Below, in pieces: positions 1-5,787 of a stretch of DNA of 5,787 bases. Position numbers and translations under genes: made by a program. How positions within the stretch are numbered: the first letter of the stretch is position 1; the number at the start of each line of letters is the position of its first letter. The DNA comes from an uncultured Gammaproteobacteria bacterium. GTDB lineage: Bacteria; Pseudomonadota; Gammaproteobacteria; CAIUAS01. The stretch is taken from contig CAIUAS010000150.1 of NCBI GenBank assembly GCA_903897205.1, positions 1-5,787 of the forward strand, given 5' to 3'. The notes under the pieces are model-generated. The model was given only the letters and a program-made list of their open reading frames with translations. It was not told the origin of the DNA and ran no database searches.

Positions 1-1221
1 ACTTTATTAGTAGGCGCCTTCTGGACTTTAATTACCTTAGTAAAACCCATTATCGGTGGCTTACGTTCCTCTTTCACTTCGGTAAAAACCATAAAAGACC
101 ATAGTTTTGCGGCCATTCCCCGTACAGAACGTGATATTCCTATTAAATATATGCTGTGGGGCATCGTCCTTATTTTGATACCACTCGCTTTTTTAATTCA
201 GCGCTATACAGGTAATAATGTTTTACAACTTAGCACTGGCATGCAAATTATTACCATAGTAATTGCCTTGTGTTTTATTGTTGTGGCAGGCTTTGCTTTG
301 TGTGCCGTGGGGGGTTATTTTGCAGGCTTAGTAGGTTCCAGTAACAGTCCAGGTTCTGCCTTAATACTCTCAGGCTTATTAGTTTTCTCAATAATTCTTT
401 TAGGCTTATTTGCCCCTATTCTTCACCTTGCTAGCGATCCCGCTCAACGATTAGCGGCGGCGGCATTAGCTGTTATTGTTACCTCTGTCATTGGTGCCGC
501 CAATTTACTGACCAATGAAACTATTCAAGACTTAAAAGCAGGCCAGATTGTTGGAGCAACTCCGTGGAAACAACAAGTTATGTTAATGGTGGGGGTAGTT
601 GCCGCTGCTTTTGTTATGCCACTTATTTTACAATTATTATTTAATGCCTATGGAATTGGCGGTATTTTCCCACGCCCAGGCATGGATCCTTCCCAAATGT
701 TAGCAGCACCACAAGCAGGATTAATGGCTACTATTACCCAAGGTGTTTTCACTTACAATCTACCATGGGGCATGATTATAATAGGTGGTATTATTGCCGT
801 TTTTACTATTCTTATTGATCGCTATTTGCGCCTTAAAGGCGCTAGCATCAGCTTACCTGTATTAGGGGTAGGTATTGGCATTTATTTGCCATTAGACGCA
901 TCGGTTCCTATGGTTATTGGCGGCATTGCTTCTTATTTTATTGAGAAAGCGGTCGAGCATCGTTATCCAGCAACTAGCGAAGAAAATAAACAAGCAGAAA
1001 AACAAGGAAAACAACGCAGTCTAATCCTTGCCTGCGGCATGGTTGCAGGAGCCGCTCTAATGGGTGTAATCCTAGCAATTCCTTTTGCCCTTGCTCAATC
1101 AACGGATGTCTTAAAATTAGCACCCGATCATTTTTCGCCTATTGCAAATGTATTAGGCATATTAACCGTTGTCGGACTTGTCTATTGGTTTTATCGTGTG
1201 GCCACTCAACGCCATGATTAA
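1..1221 (+). CDS. OPT family oligopeptide transporter, 3' part (start outside window)
   Basis: The reading frame is open from base 1 to the TAA at 1219-1221, giving 406 visible residues. An internal ATG at 151 exists, but the sequence before it (FWTLITLVKPIIGG, visible residues 8-21) is typical OPT membrane sequence, so the gene begins upstream. Bacterial OPT proteins usually have about 600-700 residues, so roughly 200-300 are missing. Visible family hallmarks are a GLVGSSNSPGS stretch (about 109-119), the loop ending DLKAGQIVGATPWKQQ (about 177-192) and GIGIYLPLDASVP (about 291-303). About nine or ten hydrophobic segments are present, with a charged loop (EENKQAEKQGKQR, about 327-339) before the last two. 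The protein would sit in the inner membrane. Known relatives carry oligopeptides or metal-chelate compounds by proton symport; the substrate cannot be read from sequence. The family call is firm. Confidence 0.93.
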   Translation, partial: TLLVGAFWTLITLVKPIIGGLRSSFTSVKTIKDHSFAAIPRTERDIPIKYMLWGIVLILIPLAFLIQRYTGNNVLQLSTGMQIITIVIALCFIVVAGFALCAVGGYFAGLVGSSNSPGSALILSGLLVFSIILLGLFAPILHLASDPAQRLAAAALAVIVTSVIGAANLLTNETIQDLKAGQIVGATPWKQQVMLMVGVVAAAFVMPLILQLLFNAYGIGGIFPRPGMDPSQMLAAPQAGLMATITQGVFTYNLPWGMIIIGGIIAVFTILIDRYLRLKGASISLPVLGVGIGIYLPLDASVPMVIGGIASYFIEKAVEHRYPATSEENKQAEKQGKQRSLILACGMVAGAALMGVILAIPFALAQSTDVLKLAPDHFSPIANVLGILTVVGLVYWFYRVATQRHD

Positions 1222-1230
1222 TATTGAAGG

Positions 1231-1306
1231 GGTGGCGTGCAGGGGAGGCTTCATAATTTGCGATAGCAAATTATGAAGTACCGCAGCGACAGGATCCCGA
1301 GCCGCC
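1231..1306. repeat. Structured palindromic element with a 13-bp perfect hairpin
   Basis: The core is a perfect inverted repeat: arm 1249-1261 (CTTCATAATTTGC), tetraloop GATA at 1262-1265, and arm 1266-1278 (GCAAATTATGAAG). A G-T pair (1248/1279) can extend it. Outer segments can also pair: GGTGGC at 1231-1236 with GCCGCC at 1301-1306 (one wobble), and GGGA at 1243-1246 with TCCC at 1295-1298. The whole 76 bases could therefore fold as one interrupted stem. The GC-rich flanks differ in composition from the surrounding DNA. It begins 9 bases after the OPT stop codon. No T-run follows the hairpin directly on either strand, so it is not a standard intrinsic terminator. It may be a REP-type repeat or an mRNA 3'-end stabiliser. 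The inverted repeat is certain; its role is not known. Confidence 0.8.
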
Positions 1307-1459
1307 AATTTTAGCTAGCGTAATAAAAACTCAAATTTAAAACGGGTTGGGTATCTATTCAAAACATTTCAATTGGTAGACTTTTTTCATTTTGGTTATA
1401 GCATCTCTTATATAAACCAGTTACAGTTAGCCCGCCATATTATCTAAAGCATTAATAGA

Positions 1460-1585
1460 CTTCTTTCAAAACTGTCGTATTCTGCTTTGTTGCTGCGTTG
1501 TGTTGCTTGCTGCGCCACCTATTTACTCTATGCAAACTCCGCTGCTCACGTTGCAGTAAAGCAAAATGCTAAGTTTTGAAAAAAG
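1460..1585. repeat. MITE/REP-like element with imperfect terminal inverted repeats
   Basis: The left arm (1460-1493) begins CTTCTTTCAAAACT and continues to TTCTGCTTTGTTGC. The reverse complement of the right arm (1553-1585) begins CTTTTTTCAAAACT and continues to ATTTTGCTTTACTGC. The outer 14 bases match at 13 positions. After a short mismatched stretch with one gap, the inner part again matches at most positions, so the arms are about 33 bases long. The interior (1494-1552) has no coding capacity but contains the word TTGCTGCG, which also occurs across the left arm's inner end (1490-1497 and 1507-1514). No clear target-site duplication is visible. This looks like a small non-autonomous mobile or palindromic repeat, presumably present in other copies in the genome, which cannot be tested here. 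Confidence 0.72.
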
Positions 1586-1598
1586 CCGAGTTTATAAT
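1569..1598 (+). promoter_or_regulatory. Possible sigma-70 promoter ahead of the ABC transporter operon
   Basis: A perfect TATAAT lies at 1593-1598, about 37 bases before the permease ATG, in an AT-rich leader. The -35 side is weak: the bases at the usual distance (around 1570-1575, TAAGTT) match TTGACA poorly, and a better TTGAAA at 1576-1581 is only 11 bases away, too close. If real, the -35 region lies inside the right arm of the inverted-repeat element at 1460-1585. The call rests on the -10 box and on position only. Confidence 0.35.
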
Positions 1599-1635
1599 TA
1601 TTAATTACCGATAACTTATTTCTGAAAATTGCACT

Positions 1636-3375
1636 ATGCAAAACTTTTACAATTATTTTGCCAATAAAAATCAAACTCGCATAATGCCAAACACCTGGGA
1701 TTTAATGGCGCTTGTATTAGTTCTAAGCGTACTAGGTTTAGTAGCTTGGGGCGCTAAACAAATGAGCGCACCTTATCAATTAGGCCAAACTTTGCAAGTG
1801 TCTTTAAATCCACGCGAATTGCCTGTGTATGGTTTATTTACTGTGCTGCGCATGTTGATCGCAATGTTATTTTCACTATTATTTACTTTTATTTTTGGCA
1901 CCTGGGCCGCCAAAAGCCGGCAAGCCGCCAGACTCATTATTCCATGTATTGATATTTTACAATCCGTGCCGGTATTGCCTATGTTATCTATTACAATTAC
2001 AGGGTTTATTGCCTTGTTCCCCGGCAGTCGTTTAGGTCCTGAATGTGCGGCTATTTTTACTGTATTTACCGCTCAAGTTTGGAATATGGTACTTAGTTTT
2101 TATCAGAGTTTACGCATCATCCCTCAAGATTTAAAAGAAGCGGCTGATATGTTTCATTTATCAGCATGGCAACGCTTTTGGCGTATTGAAGTGCCCTTTG
2201 CAATGCCCGGATTATTATGGAATATGATGTTATCCATGTCCGGTTGCTGGCTATTTATTGTAGCGTCAGAAGCTATCTCAGTGGCCAATCAACATATTAG
2301 TTTACCGGGCATAGGTTCTTATCTTAATTTGGCTATTACGCAAGCTAATATCAGCGCTGTTGGCTATGCAATCATTACCATGTTAATCATTATATTTTGT
2401 TATGATCAACTTTTATTTCGCCCACTATTAACCTGGGCAGAAAAATTTAGAACAGAAGATACCGCGCAAGAAAAAATTACTCCTTCCTGGATCATTAGCT
2501 TACTGCACCGTACTCGCTTATTTCAGTATATAGGCAATACATTAAATAATTTTGCTGACTTTATTATTAATTTCAGACTATTCCATCGCAAAACAATTAA
2601 TATATCAATTACTGAGAATCCTCGTTTAATCCATTGGTCTAATATTATTTGGAACGTTATTTTAACAGGCATTATTATTACTTCTGCTTACTGGCTAATA
2701 AGCTATATTTACACTCATATTACTATTCAAGAATTACTCCACGTTTTCTTATTAGGATTAATTACCGCTTTAAGAGTATTAATTATTGTTTTAATAAGTA
2801 CGATTGTTTGGGTGCCTATCGGTGTATGGATAGGTTTACGACCACGCATTGCTGAAATCATCCAACCTATCGTGCAATTCTTAGCAGCATTTCCGATGAA
2901 TGTATTATTTCCCGTCGTTGTTCTCGCTATTGTAAAATTCCATTTGAATGTAGAAATATGGGTTACTCCGCTTATGCTGCTTGGCGTACAGTGGTATATT
3001 TTATTTAATGTAGTGGCAGGTACCATTGCTTTACCTAAAGATTTAAAACAGGTCGCCGATAATTTTGGGGTAAGAGGATGGCAATGGTGGAAACGCTTAA
3101 TTTTGCCTGGCATTTTTCCTTTTTATATTACAGGCGCAATAACAGCTGTTGGTAATGCTTGGAATACCAGCATAATTGCTGAAGTAGTTAGCTGGGGAAA
3201 TACCCGTTTAACTGCTACCGGCTTAGGTGCTTATATTACCGAATATTCTACTGCAGGTGATTTTCCACGCATTGCATTAGGTATGGGCGTAATGTGCATA
3301 TTTGTATTAGTCATGAATCGCTTAGTGTGGCGCCCATTATATAATTTAGCGCAAACACGTTATCGGTTAGATTAA
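1636..3375 (+). CDS. Fused (duplicated) ABC transporter permease, NitT/TauT class
   Basis: This is a 579-residue inner-membrane protein made of two binding-protein-dependent permease domains in tandem, so a single chain can form the whole channel. Each half has its own EAA loop, the site that docks on the ATPase: residues about 166-192 (LKEAADMF, then VPFAMPG) and about 470-492 (LKQVADNFG, then LILPG). Each half has about six hydrophobic segments, joined by a polar linker near 262-335. The SVPVLPMLSI motif (110-119) and overall layout match the 'ABC-type anion transport system, duplicated permease component' group. Substrates in this class include nitrate, sulfonates and bicarbonate; none can be assigned here. 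The ATG at 1636 is the first start after an in-frame TAA at 1612; no Shine-Dalgarno is obvious. A later ATG at 1684 also lacks one. The ATPase gene follows after 37 bases. Confidence 0.9.
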   Translation: MQNFYNYFANKNQTRIMPNTWDLMALVLVLSVLGLVAWGAKQMSAPYQLGQTLQVSLNPRELPVYGLFTVLRMLIAMLFSLLFTFIFGTWAAKSRQAARLIIPCIDILQSVPVLPMLSITITGFIALFPGSRLGPECAAIFTVFTAQVWNMVLSFYQSLRIIPQDLKEAADMFHLSAWQRFWRIEVPFAMPGLLWNMMLSMSGCWLFIVASEAISVANQHISLPGIGSYLNLAITQANISAVGYAIITMLIIIFCYDQLLFRPLLTWAEKFRTEDTAQEKITPSWIISLLHRTRLFQYIGNTLNNFADFIINFRLFHRKTINISITENPRLIHWSNIIWNVILTGIIITSAYWLISYIYTHITIQELLHVFLLGLITALRVLIIVLISTIVWVPIGVWIGLRPRIAEIIQPIVQFLAAFPMNVLFPVVVLAIVKFHLNVEIWVTPLMLLGVQWYILFNVVAGTIALPKDLKQVADNFGVRGWQWWKRLILPGIFPFYITGAITAVGNAWNTSIIAEVVSWGNTRLTATGLGAYITEYSTAGDFPRIALGMGVMCIFVLVMNRLVWRPLYNLAQTRYRLD

Positions 3376-3412
3376 ATTTGATACAACAACATAATATCCG
3401 GAAAAAACTATT

Positions 3413-4717
3413 ATGGCTGAACCTATAATTGATGTGCGTAATGTCAGTAAATCATTTAAAAAAGCTGAGCATCAAGATTTATTAGTATTAGATGATATTA
3501 ATTTTCAAATGCACGCCGGTGAGATCGTTGCTTTACTCGGCAAATCAGGCTCTGGTAAATCTACCTTATTACGCATCACTGCCGGACTTACCAAACCAAG
3601 TACGGGCAGTGTTTTGTATCGAGGCAATTCGGTTAATAACCCTGTCCATGGCATTGCGATGGTATTTCAAAATTTCGCACTGCTACCTTGGCTAACCGTT
3701 TTACAAAACGTTGAATTAGGATTAGAAGCGTTAGGGATTCCGCGTTCTGAATGTCGTACTCGTGCATTAAAAGCTATCGATACCATCGGGCTAGACGGAT
3801 TTGAATCGGCTTTTCCTAAAGAATTATCGGGTGGCATGCGACAACGGGTTGGCTTTGCTCGCGCCCTTGTTGTTAATCCTGATATTTTATTAATGGACGA
3901 ACCTTTCTCTGCATTAGATGTTTTAACAGCAGACAACTTAAAAAGTGACTTATTAGATCTCTGGCAAGCGAAAAAAACCAATACGAATGGCATTTTATTT
4001 GTCACGCATAATATCGAAGAAGCGGCAATGCTAGCCGATCGAATTGTTATTTTCGGAAGTGACCCTGGCTATATTCGCGCAGAATTAAAAGTTAATTTAC
4101 CGCACCCACGTAATCAACAAGAAGTACCCTTTCGTAATTTAGTAGATAATATTTATACCTTAATGACCACGCAACCAACCGATTTAAAAGGCCAAATTCG
4201 GCGTGATTATCGCTCACGCGCCATTGGCTTAGGTTATCGTTTACCCGATGCCGACATTTCAGAGCTCACTGGTCTATTAGAAATCATGGATGATCCTGAA
4301 CATCACGGCCGAATCGACTTACCTGAGTTGACTGAAACCCTACATCTCAATGTAAATGATTTATTTCCTCTCACCGAAGTACTTGAAATACTCGGCTTTG
4401 CCTATGTGGCTAAAGGTGACTTAATGTTAAGTCCGGCCGGAAAGGTATTTGCTAATGCCGATATTTTAGAGCGCAAAAAAATATTTGCGTCTCATCTTAT
4501 TCGATATGTACCTCTTGCCAAGCATATCCGTCGCGTTTTAGATGAACGCCCAGGGCATCGCGCAAGCAAAGAGCGCTTCCTAACGGAACTAGAGGACTTA
4601 CTGAGCGAAGAAGAAGCTGAACGCGTCTTACGTGTTGTCATAGATTGGGGACGCTATGCAGAAATTTTCGCATACGATCACAATACAGGTATGTTAAGCT
4701 TAGAAAATCCAAATTAA
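3413..4717 (+). CDS. ABC transporter ATP-binding protein with C-terminal AAA-associated domain
   Basis: This 434-residue cytoplasmic ATPase should power the permease encoded just upstream. All nucleotide-binding motifs are intact: Walker A GKSGSGKST (43-51), Q-loop Gln86, signature LSGGMRQR (138-145), Walker B ILLMDEP (158-164), D-loop SALD (166-169) and switch His199. The ATPase core resembles SsuB/TauB/NrtD-type subunits, which have about 250-270 residues. The extra 160 or so residues (about 275-430) match the 'AAA-associated' C-terminal domain known from some ATPases of this class. Its part around 298-347 (RIDLPELTETLHL, FPLTEVLEILGF, LSPAGKVFA) reads like a winged helix, suggesting a regulatory role; that is inference. 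The start at 3413 has a weak GGAA 10 bases upstream. kdsD follows after 43 bases. The family is certain, the substrate unknown. Confidence 0.94.
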   Translation: MAEPIIDVRNVSKSFKKAEHQDLLVLDDINFQMHAGEIVALLGKSGSGKSTLLRITAGLTKPSTGSVLYRGNSVNNPVHGIAMVFQNFALLPWLTVLQNVELGLEALGIPRSECRTRALKAIDTIGLDGFESAFPKELSGGMRQRVGFARALVVNPDILLMDEPFSALDVLTADNLKSDLLDLWQAKKTNTNGILFVTHNIEEAAMLADRIVIFGSDPGYIRAELKVNLPHPRNQQEVPFRNLVDNIYTLMTTQPTDLKGQIRRDYRSRAIGLGYRLPDADISELTGLLEIMDDPEHHGRIDLPELTETLHLNVNDLFPLTEVLEILGFAYVAKGDLMLSPAGKVFANADILERKKIFASHLIRYVPLAKHIRRVLDERPGHRASKERFLTELEDLLSEEEAERVLRVVIDWGRYAEIFAYDHNTGMLSLENPN

Positions 4718-4760
4718 ACTTGATAGACTCAACATACTTTATTCTTGGCACTAAATAGCT

Positions 4761-5741
4761 ATGAAACATCACCCTAATGAGAAATTCTGTGAGCTTGGCA
4801 TTGCCGTTATTAAAACAGAAGCGGAAGCCATCGCCAGTTTAGCGGATCGTATCGATAATCAATTTGCCGATGCTTGCCGTACTTTGCTGAGTTGTCAGGG
4901 ACGCATCATAGTGCTGGGTATGGGTAAATCAGGCCATATTGGCAATAAAATTGCAGCTACTCTAGCCAGCACAGGCAGCCCAGCCTTTTTTGTGCACCCT
5001 GGCGAAGCAAGCCATGGCGATTTTGGCATGATTACAGAAAAAGATGTCATTCTTGCTCTCTCAAACTCAGGTGAAACTTCGGAAATACTGCTAATCTTGC
5101 CTTTAATAAAACGTTTAGGTATTCCCTTAATTACCCTTACAGGAAAACACAACTCCACGCTTGCGCAGGCAGCAGATATCAATTTAGATGTCAGCGTTAG
5201 CAAAGAAGCCTGCCCGTTAGGATTAGCCCCCACCTCAAGCACAACAGCCATGTTAGCCATGGGCGATGCCTTAGCGATTGCCTTATTGGAAGTACGTGGC
5301 TTTACTGCCGAAGATTTTGCTTTCGCTCATCCAGGCGGCAACTTAGGCCGCCGCTTATTGTTACGCATTGAAGATATCATGCGCACAGACGATGCCATGC
5401 CGCGTGTATTAACGGGCACTGCCGTCAGTAATGCGCTAATGGAGATGACACAAAAAGGCATGGGAATGACCACTATCATCAATCCTAACGGTAAATTATT
5501 AGGTGTTTTTACGGATGGTGATTTACGACGCGCCATAGACAATGGTATCGATATCCACAAAACCATTATCGATACCATTATGTATACTCACTGCAAAACA
5601 ATTACAGCGCATATGCTAGCAGCTGAGGCTTTACATATAATGGAAACTTTTAAAATTACTTCTTTGTTAATCGTGGATAACGACCATATTCTCCAAGGCG
5701 CTGTACATTTACATGATATTTTACGCGCTGGCGTCGCCTAA
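4761..5741 (+). CDS. kdsD: D-arabinose-5-phosphate isomerase (KdsD/KpsF family)
   Basis: This cytoplasmic enzyme converts D-ribulose 5-phosphate to D-arabinose 5-phosphate, the first step of Kdo synthesis for the LPS inner core. The 326 residues match E. coli KdsD (328) in length and order. The N-terminal SIS domain (about 35-180) has GMGKSGHIG (53-61), FFVHPGEASHGDFGM (76-90), SNSGETSEI (101-109), CPLGLAPTSSTTA (151-163) and FAHPGGNLGR (188-197). Lys56, Glu108, Glu149 and His190 align with the E. coli active-site residues Lys59, Glu111, Glu152 and His193. Two CBS domains follow (about 205-262 and 268-326), ending HDILRAGVA. The ATG at 4761 follows an in-frame TAA at 4752, so it is the earliest ATG; no clear Shine-Dalgarno precedes it. 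The gene lies 43 bases after the ATPase and 36 before the next start, which suggests co-transcription. A capsule-linked KpsF paralogue is less likely, as no capsule genes are visible. Confidence 0.96.
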   Translation: MKHHPNEKFCELGIAVIKTEAEAIASLADRIDNQFADACRTLLSCQGRIIVLGMGKSGHIGNKIAATLASTGSPAFFVHPGEASHGDFGMITEKDVILALSNSGETSEILLILPLIKRLGIPLITLTGKHNSTLAQAADINLDVSVSKEACPLGLAPTSSTTAMLAMGDALAIALLEVRGFTAEDFAFAHPGGNLGRRLLLRIEDIMRTDDAMPRVLTGTAVSNALMEMTQKGMGMTTIINPNGKLLGVFTDGDLRRAIDNGIDIHKTIIDTIMYTHCKTITAHMLAAEALHIMETFKITSLLIVDNDHILQGAVHLHDILRAGVA

Positions 5742-5764
5742 CTAATAATAGTTCTAGTATATTT

Positions 5765-5768
5765 GGAG
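5765..5768 (+). promoter_or_regulatory. Shine-Dalgarno of the gene at the right edge
   Basis: GGAG lies 9 bases before a GTG codon at 5778. It is the clearest ribosome binding site in the window; the permease and kdsD starts lack one. It decides the GTG as the likely start of the next gene. Confidence 0.6.
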
Positions 5769-5777
5769 TTAATTTAA

Positions 5778-5787
5778 GTGAATACCG
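5778..5787 (+). CDS. Start of next gene (GTG), possibly kdsC
   Basis: Only GTG-AAT-ACC plus one base (fMet-Asn-Thr) is visible, so the product cannot be identified from sequence. The start is supported by the GGAG spaced 9 bases upstream and by its position 36 bases after kdsD on the same strand. In many gammaproteobacteria kdsD is followed by kdsC (Kdo-8-phosphate phosphatase) and then lptC, lptA and lptB, so kdsC is the expected neighbour. That identity is inference from conserved gene order only. Confidence 0.45.

Larger units (their letters stand above)
1222..1635. other. Repeat-bearing intergenic region
   Basis: This 414-base gap separates the OPT gene from the ABC transporter operon. 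I see no credible protein-coding frame in it. It holds a structured palindromic unit (about 1231-1306), a plain AT-rich stretch (1307-1459) in which I recognise nothing firm, a second inverted-repeat element (1460-1585), and an AT-rich leader with a TATAAT box before the permease start. Its length contrasts with the 36-43 base gaps downstream. This supports a transcription boundary here, with the OPT gene in one unit and the ABC/kdsD genes in another. Confidence 0.75.

Noticed and set aside
1249..1278. Perfect hairpin as a rho-independent terminator of the OPT gene
   Set aside because: There is no T-run right after the stem in either direction; the nearest short T-run (1310-1312) is over 30 bases away, and the stem is AT-rich.
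1407..1416. TATATAAA as a second promoter -10 box
   Set aside because: No -35-like hexamer sits at 16-18 bases; TTGGTT at 1392 is too close. Such AT words are expected by chance here.
1494..1552. Interior of the repeat element as a small gene or CRISPR-like array
   Set aside because: No start with a ribosome binding site and no regular spacing; the two TTGCTGCG words are just a short local duplication.
2727..3113. Open frame on the minus strand inside the permease gene
   Set aside because: It overlaps a well-supported membrane-protein gene, its product has no recognisable domain, and it is explained as a by-product of + strand codon use.
3667..4005. Open frame on the minus strand inside the ATPase gene
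   Set aside because: It lies opposite conserved ABC motifs (signature and Walker B), which constrain the + strand; its product resembles nothing I know.
4895..5260. Open frame on the minus strand inside kdsD
   Set aside because: It mirrors the conserved SIS domain coding sequence and has no independent support.
5741..5752. Short ACTA/TAGT inverted repeat after kdsD as a terminator
   Set aside because: A four-base AT stem is too weak to be meaningful, and the next gene's ribosome binding site follows at once.

Overview
The window reads as chromosomal DNA of an AT-rich gammaproteobacterium. The evidence is a KdsD that can be aligned by eye to the E. coli enzyme along its whole length, Gram-negative outer-membrane (Kdo/LPS) biosynthesis, TTA/ATT-rich codon use, and palindromic intergenic repeats. 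A Legionellales-type lineage would fit the style of the repeats and genes, but that placement is an impression and not proven from this sequence. All recognisable genes lie on the + strand.

Layout: (1) Bases 1-1221 hold the 3' part of an OPT-family (oligopeptide or metal-chelate) transporter whose start lies outside the window. (2) Bases 1222-1635 are a 414-base non-coding gap with two separate inverted-repeat elements. One is a compact 13-bp perfect hairpin inside a longer foldable unit (about 1231-1306). The other is a 126-base MITE/REP-like element with imperfect terminal arms (1460-1585). A TATAAT box lies just past the second element. (3) Bases 1636-4717 encode a two-gene ABC importer of the NitT/TauT (nitrate/sulfonate/bicarbonate) class. 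It consists of a permease with two transmembrane domains fused in one chain, and an ATPase carrying an extra C-terminal 'AAA-associated' domain. No substrate-binding protein is encoded beside it. (4) Bases 4761-5741 encode KdsD, the arabinose-5-phosphate isomerase that starts Kdo synthesis. (5) At the right edge a good Shine-Dalgarno and a GTG codon mark the start of another gene, for which kdsC is the expected but unproven identity.

The gaps between the permease, ATPase, kdsD and the next start are 37, 43 and 36 bases with no terminator-like hairpin, so they look like one transcription unit, probably started in the repeat-containing gap. This places an ABC transporter of unknown substrate at the head of a Kdo/LPS gene cluster, which is the most interesting context in the window. 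The OPT gene appears to be a separate unit. I see no CRISPR, tRNA, rRNA, transposase or clear phage gene, and nothing I would call a wholly new system.
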